A stretch of DNA of 64,000 bases from Eubacterium_G segne (GTDB lineage Bacteria; Bacillota; Clostridia; Lachnospirales; Lachnospiraceae), in assembly GCF_014287775.1 (NCBI RefSeq), contig NZ_JACOOZ010000003.1, positions 186,001 to 250,000 on the forward strand. The letters are read 5' to 3'. The position numbers and the translations under genes are program-made. How positions within the stretch are numbered: position 1 is the first letter of the stretch; each line of letters starts with the position of its first letter. The notes under the pieces were generated by a model. That model did not search any database. It was not told the DNA's origin and was given only the letters and a program-made list of their open reading frames with translations. Of the stretch, positions 24,916 to 32,716 are shown one piece after another.

Positions 24916-26157
24916 TTATTCATATAACGGATACTTGTCTGTTAATGTCTTAACCTTTGCCTTAACCTTTTCGCAATTACCTGTTAAATCACTTGCAATA
25001 TCAGCCATACACTCTGCAATAACATCCATATCCTCTGTAGTTAAGCCTCTTGTAGTTACAGCAGGTGTTCCAATTCTGACACCACTGGTAATACCCGGCT
25101 TCTGAGGGTCATTCGGAATGGCATTTTTGTTACATGTAATGTTTGCGGCATCAAGAGCTATTTCAAATTCTTTACCTGTAATATTCTTGCTTCTTAAGTC
25201 AACTAACATTAAGTGGTTATCGGTACCACCTGATACAAGGTCAAAACCTCTGTCAGTAAGACCTTTTGCCAATGCCTGGGCATTATCTACAATATTCTTT
25301 GCATATACCTTAAATTCAGGAGATAATGCTTCCTTAAGGCAAACTGCCTTTGCAGCTATAACATGCATCAAAGGTCCACCCTGAATACCAGGGAATACTG
25401 CTTTGTTTAATTTATGTTCTAAAGCAAACTCTTCACTTGAGAGAATAAGTCCGCCTCTAGGTCCTCTTAATGTCTTATGGGTAGTTGTTGTAGTAACATG
25501 CGCATAAGGAATAGGGCTCATATGCTGACCACCTGCCACAAGACCTGCAATGTGTGCCATATCTACCATTAAATATGCTCCCACTTCATCTGCAATCTCT
25601 CTGAATTTCTTGAAATCTATCTTTCTTGGATAAGCACTTGCACCTGCCACAATAAGCTTTGGCTTAGCTTCAAGTGCTATTCTTCTTACTTCGTCGTAAT
25701 CTATAAATCCATTCTCATCTACACCGTATGATACTACGTCAAAATATGTTCCTGACATATTTACAGGTGAACCATGGGTAAGGTGTCCGCCGGCATCAAG
25801 ACTCATACCCATAACCCTTTCTCCCGGTTTTACCAATGCGAAAAATACAGCCATATTTGCCTGTGCACCTGAATGAGGCTGAACATTGGCGTACGTACAT
25901 CCAAATAATTTCTTAGCTCTTTCTCTTGCCAATTCTTCCACTACATCAACGTATTCACATCCGCCGTAATATCTCTTTCCCGGATATCCTTCTGCATATT
26001 TGTTTGTAAGGTGGCTTCCCATAGCTGCCATTACACCTTTGCTTACAAGATTTTCAGAAGCAATAAGTTCAAGATGTGAACGCTGTCTTCCAAGTTCATC
26101 TTCCATTGCTTTAGCAACTTCTGCATCTGCATTTTTAATTTCATCAAATGAAAACAT
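24916..26157 (-). CDS. glyA: Serine hydroxymethyltransferase
   Basis: PLP enzyme that converts serine and tetrahydrofolate to glycine and methylene-tetrahydrofolate, the main one-carbon source, 413 residues. SGAQANMAVFFALVKPGE and DMAHIAGLVAGG are PLP-site segments. The Schiff-base Lys is at about 228 in TTTTHKTLRGPRGG. ELIASENLVS at the N-terminus is conserved. GGAGG lies 9 bases before the ATG. It uses the serine made by the serA/serC genes elsewhere in the window. No riboswitch was seen in the 159-base gap upstream. Confidence 0.97.
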   Translation of the reverse strand: MFSFDEIKNADAEVAKAMEDELGRQRSHLELIASENLVSKGVMAAMGSHLTNKYAEGYPGKRYYGGCEYVDVVEELARERAKKLFGCTYANVQPHSGAQANMAVFFALVKPGERVMGMSLDAGGHLTHGSPVNMSGTYFDVVSYGVDENGFIDYDEVRRIALEAKPKLIVAGASAYPRKIDFKKFREIADEVGAYLMVDMAHIAGLVAGGQHMSPIPYAHVTTTTTHKTLRGPRGGLILSSEEFALEHKLNKAVFPGIQGGPLMHVIAAKAVCLKEALSPEFKVYAKNIVDNAQALAKGLTDRGFDLVSGGTDNHLMLVDLRSKNITGKEFEIALDAANITCNKNAIPNDPQKPGITSGVRIGTPAVTTRGLTTEDMDVIAECMADIASDLTGNCEKVKAKVKTLTDKYPLYE

Positions 26158-26316
26158 AATAAAACCTCCATATATTTATAATCAAACGACACTTAAGCCG
26201 ATTTTTTCCCTTATTACTTTACCATAACCTTCTATATTTTTAAACTAATTTTTTAATTTTGTTCTATTTTAATCCGAAAAATAATATTTATTAAGGTAAA
26301 ACTAAAGGAGGATACT

Positions 26317-27072
26317 ATGTACAAAATTCTTGCATTTGACAACGGTCAGCCGGCTATACTTTACCACAGCGGACATAACGTATATATGTATACGGCAATT
26401 AGAGGACATATCCACCCTGAGGGGATTATTTTTAATGACGTAAAAGATGACTTTAGAATTTATGATGGTAATAAAAAATACGCCTTCTATATATCCACCG
26501 ACAATAAAATAAAAACTGCAACCTTGTCGGGGAATCGTTTTATGGAGTTTTTATCCATTCCTTTAGAAGACAGCAAAAACGGGCGTACTATTGTAAATGT
26601 TTCACCTATAATGTGCGAAAATGAACTTTACATATTTTATTGTACTCACAATAACCATAGCAATTTCTGTGATGTTTATTATCTGCTTTGCTCTGCACCA
26701 AACCATACATGTCTCATTAAGCGTAACATTAAAAATTATAATGACTTCGATGTGGTAAGCTCTAACAGGAAAACCTATATCATTTTGCAAAATGACTGCT
26801 ACTACTTAAGTAAAAACGGAACCATTACAACAATTACAAAAAACGGACCTGACAATGTGAATTTAGCTGCTAACGAAACCATTGAACAATTAAAAAATTC
26901 ATTATCGGAAAAAAGCAGTGAACTAATTAAATGTCAAAAGAAGATTTATGAAAAAAACATGGAAATATCTAATCTTAAATTTACAAAAAAACAGCTTTCC
27001 AGACAGTGTGAACAACTAAGCAATTATGTTGGAAAGCTTCAGGATGAATTAAGGAAAATAAAATTTATGTAA
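26317..27072 (+). CDS. Unknown protein with C-terminal coiled coil
   Basis: A 251-residue soluble protein with an excellent ribosome binding site (AAAGGAGG). Residues 1-180 are rich in aromatic and beta-prone segments (MYKILAFDNGQPAILYHSG, KYAFYISTDNKIKTATLSG), resembling a beta-propeller or repeated beta-sheet region. The last about 65 residues (ANETIEQLKNSLSEKSSELI onward) form heptad-like Leu/Ile-rich helices typical of a coiled coil. No signal peptide or enzyme motif is visible. It stands alone between glyA and a decayed gene. No family is recognised. Confidence 0.6.
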   Translation: MYKILAFDNGQPAILYHSGHNVYMYTAIRGHIHPEGIIFNDVKDDFRIYDGNKKYAFYISTDNKIKTATLSGNRFMEFLSIPLEDSKNGRTIVNVSPIMCENELYIFYCTHNNHSNFCDVYYLLCSAPNHTCLIKRNIKNYNDFDVVSSNRKTYIILQNDCYYLSKNGTITTITKNGPDNVNLAANETIEQLKNSLSEKSSELIKCQKKIYEKNMEISNLKFTKKQLSRQCEQLSNYVGKLQDELRKIKFM

Positions 27073-27151
27073 ATCACACAAAAAAAACTTTAGGCATTTG
27101 TATTTTAACATTGTAACTTTTACAAAACTTTTTATAATCATATTGCTGTGT

Positions 27152-27180
27152 TGTATAATGTGATGTTTTTTCATTATACA
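27152..27180 (+). terminator. Hairpin after the coiled-coil gene
   Basis: TGTATAATG (27152-27160) and CATTATACA (27172-27180) form a perfect 9-bp stem whose loop is T-rich, followed by a T-rich stretch. It may end the upstream gene. The same bases contain TATAAT, so a promoter for the decayed gene is also possible. Confidence 0.4.
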
Positions 27181-27219
27181 GCAGTATTTTATTATTATAT
27201 TTTATGAGGGGGGGATGCA

Positions 27220-27432
27220 ATGAAGTCAACATTCAAAGCACTATTTCTCGCGCTTACAATGGCATTGTTTGTCCTGCCTGCAGTAAGCGACGGCGTTACT
27301 GATAACACTAATATTTTCCAGAAATTGCTTAATAGACTTGGCGATTTAGGCGAAGGTGCCTTATATGTACCAACCTGAAAGTACGTTATAAAGGGAAATC
27401 TTACTATTCCAAAGGGTGTAACTTTACTATGT
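27220..27432 (+). pseudogene. Decayed secreted beta-helix protein (pectate-lyase-like), truncated
   Basis: From the ATG at 27220 a signal peptide (MKSTFKALFLALTMALFVLP) leads into DGVTDNTNIFQKLLNRLG, then EGALYVPT, a stop codon TGA at 27376-27378, and in the same frame KYVIKGNLTIPKGVTLL. Restoring Gly (GGA) in place of TGA gives the classic opening of right-handed beta-helix enzymes of the pectate-lyase/polygalacturonase type (DGVTDNT ... VYVPxGxYVIxGxLTIPxGVTLxG). The match ends at about 27432, where the aspS terminator region begins, so the rest of a normally several-hundred-residue protein is missing. The ribosome binding region is a run of seven G. This is a remnant, not a working gene. 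Confidence 0.7.
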
Positions 27433-27453
27433 ATTACCATTTCTATGCTCTGC

Positions 27454-27507
27454 AAAAAAGCATACACCGCCCCGGAATGTACAAATTCCAACACAATGTA
27501 TGCTTTT
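27454..27507 (-). terminator. Terminator after aspS
   Basis: AAAAGCATACA (27456-27466) pairs with TGTATGCTTTT (27497-27507), with a T run on the minus strand. It ends the long recJ-to-aspS gene string. Confidence 0.75.
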
Positions 27508-27527
27508 ATAATTTATTATATATATTT

Positions 27528-29309
27528 TTATTTTTTAATAATTGCAATGTCCAGTTCTTCTAACTGTTTGTCGTCAACTTCCCCCGGTGCGGCAGTCATA
27601 AGACATGATGCATCCTTTACCTTAGGGAATGCAATTACCTCACGGATATTATCCTCACCTGACATATGCATAACCAATCTGTCAAGTCCGTATGCAAGTC
27701 CTGCGTGTGGAGGAACGCCATACTTGAAAGCATCTAATAAGAAACCAAACTGTTCATGAGCAGCCTCAGGTGTGAAACCTAATGCTTCAAACATCTTTTC
27801 CTGAATGTCAGCCTGATGTATTCTCACACTTCCGCCACCTATTTCTGAACCATTTAATACAATATCATATGCTTTAGCACGGACTTTTCCTAATTCGTTG
27901 CTGTCAATATACTTAATATCTTCTTCCATAGGCATTGTAAACGGATGATGCATTGCTAAAAATCTGTTTTGCTCATCAGACCACTCAAACTGTGGGAATT
28001 CAACAACCCATAAGAAGTTAAATTTGTTCTTATCTATAAGTTCTAACTGTTCACCTAACTCTAATCTAAGTGCTCCTAAAACATTCCATACAACCTTATT
28101 TTTATCAGCGGCAAATAACAGCAGATCACCTCTTTCACCATCCATGGCTTTAACAAGATTGTCTAACTCTTCTTCTGTCATAAACTTTGCAAAGGATGAC
28201 TTATAAGTGCCATCTTCATTAATGCAAAGATATGCCAAACCTTTAGCACCATTTCCTTTTGCCATATCAACAAGCTTGTCTATTTTCTTTCTAGGCATTG
28301 CTCCCTGACCTTTAACATTTAAACCTCTAACCGTACCACCGTTTTCTATAGCTCCGGTAAATACTCCAAAACCACAATCTTTTACTACGTCAGTAACGTT
28401 TACGATTTCCATTCCAAAACGTGTATCAGGTTTATCTGAACCATATCTGTCCATTGCCTCCTGCCATGTCATTCTTGGAATAGGAAGCTGAACGTCAACG
28501 TCAAGTATTTCCTTAAACAAAGCCTGCAACAATCTTTCGTTTACATCAATAACATCGTCAATATCCACAAATGAAAGTTCCATGTCAACCTGTGTAAACT
28601 CCGGCTGTCTGTCTGCTCTTAAATCCTCATCTCTGTAGCATCTTGCAATCTGAATATATCTGTCAAATCCTGAACACATTAAAAGCTGTTTATACAGCTG
28701 TGGAGACTGTGGCAATGCATAAAATGCTCCGGGATGAATACGGCTTGGGACAAGATAATCTCTTGCGCCTTCCGGTGTACTCTTACATAATGTAGGTGTC
28801 TCAATTTCAATAAAGCCTTCATTTGCCATAAATTTTCTTATACATGTAGTTACATCACTTCTTAGCTTAAGATTTCTCTGTAAATGAGGCTTTCTTAAAT
28901 CCAAATATCTGTATTTAAGTCTTAATTCCTCTCTTGTATTTGAATCCTCTTCTACCGGGAATGGAGGTGTATCTGCCTCAGATAAAATACGCAATGTGTC
29001 AACTGTAACTTCAATGTCACCTGTAGCCATTGTCTGATTTATTGCGCCATCACGCTTTCTAACTGTGCCTTCTGCCGCAATAACATATTCACTTCTTAGT
29101 TCTTTTGCCTTTTCAAAAACTTCACCGTCATTTTCGTTAAAAACTAACTGTAACAAACCTGAGCGGTCTCTTAAATCTATAAATATAAGACTGCCTAAAT
29201 TTCTTCTCTTCTGAACCCAGCCCATAACAGTTACTTTTTCACCAATATTTTGGTTGCTGACTTCTGTACATCTGTGACTTCTGTGAAGTCCCTGCATTGA
29301 TTCTGCCAT
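27528..29309 (-). CDS. aspS: Aspartyl-tRNA synthetase
   Basis: Class IIb synthetase that charges tRNA-Asp (possibly also tRNA-Asn if the cell uses the amidation route), 593 residues, the bacterial-type length with the GAD insertion. An N-terminal OB anticodon-binding domain is followed by the catalytic core with motif 2 CYRDEDLRADRQPEFTQVD and motif 3 HAGLAYGLDRLVMHM. GAGGAGG precedes the ATG. It follows hisS by 18 bases, the conserved hisS-aspS pair of Firmicutes, and is last of the operon. Confidence 0.97.
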   Translation of the reverse strand: MAESMQGLHRSHRCTEVSNQNIGEKVTVMGWVQKRRNLGSLIFIDLRDRSGLLQLVFNENDGEVFEKAKELRSEYVIAAEGTVRKRDGAINQTMATGDIEVTVDTLRILSEADTPPFPVEEDSNTREELRLKYRYLDLRKPHLQRNLKLRSDVTTCIRKFMANEGFIEIETPTLCKSTPEGARDYLVPSRIHPGAFYALPQSPQLYKQLLMCSGFDRYIQIARCYRDEDLRADRQPEFTQVDMELSFVDIDDVIDVNERLLQALFKEILDVDVQLPIPRMTWQEAMDRYGSDKPDTRFGMEIVNVTDVVKDCGFGVFTGAIENGGTVRGLNVKGQGAMPRKKIDKLVDMAKGNGAKGLAYLCINEDGTYKSSFAKFMTEEELDNLVKAMDGERGDLLLFAADKNKVVWNVLGALRLELGEQLELIDKNKFNFLWVVEFPQFEWSDEQNRFLAMHHPFTMPMEEDIKYIDSNELGKVRAKAYDIVLNGSEIGGGSVRIHQADIQEKMFEALGFTPEAAHEQFGFLLDAFKYGVPPHAGLAYGLDRLVMHMSGEDNIREVIAFPKVKDASCLMTAAPGEVDDKQLEELDIAIIKK

Positions 29310-29327
29310 ATTGTATACTCCTCCTCA

Positions 29328-30587
29328 CTATTTAAGTGGATTTTTATAAAATTCTTTAAATTCATTATATCCCTGAGCCATAAGCTGCTCTTTCTGGAAC
29401 TTTTTATTCTTGTTCATTCTTGTTACGAGAACCTGCTTACCACTCTTTCTTTCTTCCTGGGCATTAGCAATAACATCACAAAGTGCATCGCCGCTTACGC
29501 CTTTTTCTATAAGATAAACAACCTTATCATAGTCTTCCGGAATCTTAAATCCCTGTTCCATAAGTAATAAAACAATTCTTTCAAACCCAATTGAAAAACC
29601 GCATGCCGGAACATCGTGACCTGTAAATTTACCAACCATCTTGTCATAGCGTCCGCCACCTCCACAGCTTCCTCCAAACTCGGGAATGGCAATTTCAAAA
29701 ATTGTTCCTGTATAATAAGACATTCCACGTACCAAAGTAGGATCAAACACGATCTCAAAATCAGAAGACTTTGTTGCTCTTACACTTTCAATAATTTCAT
29801 TCATCCATTCTTTTACGTCATCTCCCATATAATCTCCCAGTTTTTCTGCAAGATAAGCTATAGGGTCTTTTTGTCCTTCGAGTTCCTTAAATAAATCTGT
29901 ATATTTTTCTACAGCCTCCGGTGAAAATTCATATTTAATTAATTCTTCTTTTACACCTTCAAGACCGATTTTGTCCATTTTATCAAGAATAATGAATACG
30001 CTGTCATAAGATTCCTCCGGGAAACCACTATACGCAGCCATAGCCTTTAATATTCTTCTTTCATTTATTCTGATTTGGAAATTTTTAAATTCCAACTTTC
30101 CAAGAGTTGTTGTTGTTGCAAGAATAAGTTCTATTTCAGCCAGATTGCTTGGATCACCTAATATATCAATATCGCACTGCATAAACTGACGATATCTTCC
30201 CCTTTGAGGTCTGTCTGCTCTCCAGACATTTCCCATTTGAAGTGCCTTAAAGGGTGATGGCAAATCATTAGCATTTTTTGAATAATATCTTACAAGAGGT
30301 ACTGTTAAATCATATCTTAATCCATTATCAACTAAATCCATCTCTTCCTTAGCTGTTTCAAGATTTAATTTTTCTCCTCTTTTTAAAATCTTAAATATAA
30401 GTTTCTCGTTTTCACCACCCTGCTTGCTTGTGAGATTTGAAATATTCTCAACACATGGTGTTTCAATTTGTGTAAATCCAAAAGCTTTATATGTATCCTT
30501 AATTACATTCTGTACATAATTTCTAATTTTCATTTCTTCAGGAAGAATATCTTTCATTCCTGTAACGGGTTTCTTACTTAAAGCCAT
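29328..30587 (-). CDS. hisS: Histidyl-tRNA synthetase
   Basis: Class IIa synthetase charging tRNA-His, 419 residues from the ATG at 30587 (MALSKKPVTGMKDILPEE), chosen for its AAAGGAG 7 bases upstream. A longer reading adds 11 unlikely residues. Motif 2 is WRADRPQRGRYRQFMQCDID. The histidine-specific region with the catalytic Arg is LVRGMSYYTGTIFEI. Motif 3 is GFSIGFERIV. The C-terminal anticodon-binding domain looks shorter than usual and ends NEFKEFYKNPLK. It follows hemZ by 48 bases and precedes aspS. Confidence 0.95.
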   Translation of the reverse strand: MALSKKPVTGMKDILPEEMKIRNYVQNVIKDTYKAFGFTQIETPCVENISNLTSKQGGENEKLIFKILKRGEKLNLETAKEEMDLVDNGLRYDLTVPLVRYYSKNANDLPSPFKALQMGNVWRADRPQRGRYRQFMQCDIDILGDPSNLAEIELILATTTTLGKLEFKNFQIRINERRILKAMAAYSGFPEESYDSVFIILDKMDKIGLEGVKEELIKYEFSPEAVEKYTDLFKELEGQKDPIAYLAEKLGDYMGDDVKEWMNEIIESVRATKSSDFEIVFDPTLVRGMSYYTGTIFEIAIPEFGGSCGGGGRYDKMVGKFTGHDVPACGFSIGFERIVLLLMEQGFKIPEDYDKVVYLIEKGVSGDALCDVIANAQEERKSGKQVLVTRMNKNKKFQKEQLMAQGYNEFKEFYKNPLK

Positions 30588-30635
30588 TTTACCACTCCTT
30601 TTAATGTTTTTTCCAACCATACAATTTTACTATTA

Positions 30636-32075
30636 TTAATCCAATTTAACAACCTTTTTTCTTTCAATCATTTCATCAATTCTATCTATATATAAATCTA
30701 CATTTTTCAATGTATCAATTCTTTTTCCTTCTTTTCTGTCTTTAGACAGCAATTTAGTTACCGCTCCTGCACCGGCAGCCCACACATTCTGATAATCACC
30801 CATCATTAAAATGTTGTAAATTCCTTCCTTTCCAACCTTAGAATAACCTACATTTTCCTGATTACCAACCATATTTTTCTGTCTGTACATATAATATGGA
30901 ACCATTTTCATTTTTCCGGCATATTCTTCCGTTATTTTCATTAACCTGCTACTGTTTTCCATGGTCATGTCGGAATATCTGTCCTTTTCCACATTAAGTC
31001 TTGAAGCCCTTTTTAAAGCAAGAGAATGAACTGTAATTCCGTCAGGATTTAGTTTAAGAGCTTCTTCCATGGAGTATTTTACCATTTGGGCGTTTTCTCC
31101 CGGCAGTCCCACAATAAAATCCATATTGATGTTATCCATACCGCATTTTCTTGCAATGGCAAATGCTTCTTTTACCTGAGAAACAGTATGCTTTCTACCT
31201 ATAATTTCCAATGTTTTCTCATTCATGGTTTGAGGGTTTATGGATATTCTGTTTACTCCATGCTTTTTTAGAACCATTATCTTATCTTCAGTTATACTGT
31301 CAGGTCTTCCTGCCTCCACTGTAAATTCAACTACCGTGGAAAAATCAAAATTATCCTTCAAGGCATTTATAAGCCTGTCTAACTGATTTGGTTCAAGGGT
31401 AGTGGGAGTTCCTCCACCGATATATACCGTATTTAGTTCCCTGTTTTTTAGCTTTATTCCAAGATATTTAATTTCCTTTATAACTGCATCTAAGTATAAA
31501 TCAACTTTTTTTCTGTATTTTTCTATTGGAAATGAGGTAAATGAGCAATACAAACAGGTTGTAGGACAAAAGGGTATCCCTACATACAAACTAAATCCAT
31601 GTTTATAATTTATTTTTGACAAAATCTGTCGCTCTCTGCCAGCTATATCCATTGCCAGATTTAACTTCTCATCAGATATCAAATATGTTTCTTTCATATA
31701 AGACATAATTTCTTTCCGGCTAATGTCTTCTTCCAGCATCATCTCCGGAATCTTAGATGGCCTTATCCCTGTAAGTGTTCCCCAGGGAAGTTTCTCTTTC
31801 GTATCTGCACTTAACAGATTATATAACAGTTTCTTTAATATATTCTTAGTTTCTCTTCTGTCTGAAAAATCACAAAACATTTCACCTTCTACAGGCTCTT
31901 TTTCCTTACTCCACACCGAAATACATATCTTGTTTTTTTCATATTTTACAGATATTTTCCGGTATGAATTTTCAACCCTATCATTAATTTTAAAGGGATG
32001 ACCGGTATAAAATGCCTGTACAAGTGATTGTACGTCATATTCAAACTGTGCCGGTTCTATTTGTATATCAATCAT
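30636..32075 (-). CDS. hemZ: Radical SAM coproporphyrinogen III oxidase-like protein HemZ
   Basis: A 479-residue radical SAM enzyme of the HemN/HemZ group. An N-terminal domain of about 160 residues precedes the 4Fe-4S motif CPTTCLYCSF (Cys about 172, 176, 179) and the SAM-binding GGGTPTTLEP. HGVNRISINPQTMNEKTLE is typical of the family. B. subtilis HemZ was implicated in anaerobic coproporphyrinogen oxidation, but several HemN-like proteins have other roles, and no other haem genes are in the window. Its ATG overlaps the stop of the metallo-hydrolase gene (TAATG), implying coupling. It lies just before hisS, a recurring order in Clostridia. Confidence 0.88.
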   Translation of the reverse strand: MIDIQIEPAQFEYDVQSLVQAFYTGHPFKINDRVENSYRKISVKYEKNKICISVWSKEKEPVEGEMFCDFSDRRETKNILKKLLYNLLSADTKEKLPWGTLTGIRPSKIPEMMLEEDISRKEIMSYMKETYLISDEKLNLAMDIAGRERQILSKINYKHGFSLYVGIPFCPTTCLYCSFTSFPIEKYRKKVDLYLDAVIKEIKYLGIKLKNRELNTVYIGGGTPTTLEPNQLDRLINALKDNFDFSTVVEFTVEAGRPDSITEDKIMVLKKHGVNRISINPQTMNEKTLEIIGRKHTVSQVKEAFAIARKCGMDNINMDFIVGLPGENAQMVKYSMEEALKLNPDGITVHSLALKRASRLNVEKDRYSDMTMENSSRLMKITEEYAGKMKMVPYYMYRQKNMVGNQENVGYSKVGKEGIYNILMMGDYQNVWAAGAGAVTKLLSKDRKEGKRIDTLKNVDLYIDRIDEMIERKKVVKLD

Positions 32076-32695
32076 TAATAGTACACCTTTTCGCTGTCAA
32101 TATTTGTTATGTTCATATGTCCCGGATATACCTCTGTCTCTCCCGGTAAAACCAGAAGTTTGTTTTTAATGGACTTAATTATATCAGATTCACTTCCTCC
32201 CGGGAAATCCGTTCTTCCTCTGCTTGCCTGAAACAAGGTATCTCCGCTAAATAAAACCTGCTCCTCTTCAATATAAAAGCATCCGCTTCCCGGAGTATGC
32301 CCAGGAGTAAGAACATATTGTATATCAAATCCCGCTACCTGAAAGTTTTCACCATCTTCTAAAAACTTATCTCCATTAACTTTTACAGGTTCTCCAAACA
32401 TAGACGACAGATTCATTCTGCTGTCTGTAAGGACTTTTTCCTCTTTTGCCCCTACAATCACAGGAATATTATATCTTTCCTTCAGTTGATTTACGGCTCC
32501 GATATGATCAAAGTGTCCATGGGTAAGCAATATTGCCTTTGGAATCATTTCCAGTCTGCTTACATTAACTGATATTTTCAGTTCGTCATCTCCCGGATCC
32601 ACAATAAATCCCTCTTTTGTATCCTTATTCATACAAATATAGCAATTTGTGTAGCACTCGCTTACAGTAACACTTCTAATCATTATCTTAGCCAT
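32075..32695 (-). CDS. Metallo-beta-lactamase-fold hydrolase (glyoxalase II-like)
   Basis: A 206-residue binuclear metal hydrolase with the THGHFDHIGAVNQL motif, a later His in LTPGHTPGSGCFYIE, Asp in FSGDTLFQASRGRTDFPGG and a terminal VYPGHMNITNI. This is the short glyoxalase II-like group (YcbL-like) common in relA-linked operons of Clostridia. The true substrate is unknown; thioester hydrolysis is a guess from the family. AGGAG precedes the ATG. It lies 21 bases after relA and overlaps hemZ by one base. Confidence 0.88.
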   Translation of the reverse strand: MAKIMIRSVTVSECYTNCYICMNKDTKEGFIVDPGDDELKISVNVSRLEMIPKAILLTHGHFDHIGAVNQLKERYNIPVIVGAKEEKVLTDSRMNLSSMFGEPVKVNGDKFLEDGENFQVAGFDIQYVLTPGHTPGSGCFYIEEEQVLFSGDTLFQASRGRTDFPGGSESDIIKSIKNKLLVLPGETEVYPGHMNITNIDSEKVYY

Positions 32696-32716
32696 ATCAA
32701 ATCTCCTAATCTTTTA

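Noticed and set aside
27195..27494. A 99-codon minus-strand frame opposite the decayed gene
   Set aside because: It is antisense to the signal peptide and beta-helix remnant and overlaps the aspS terminator; no ribosome binding site.
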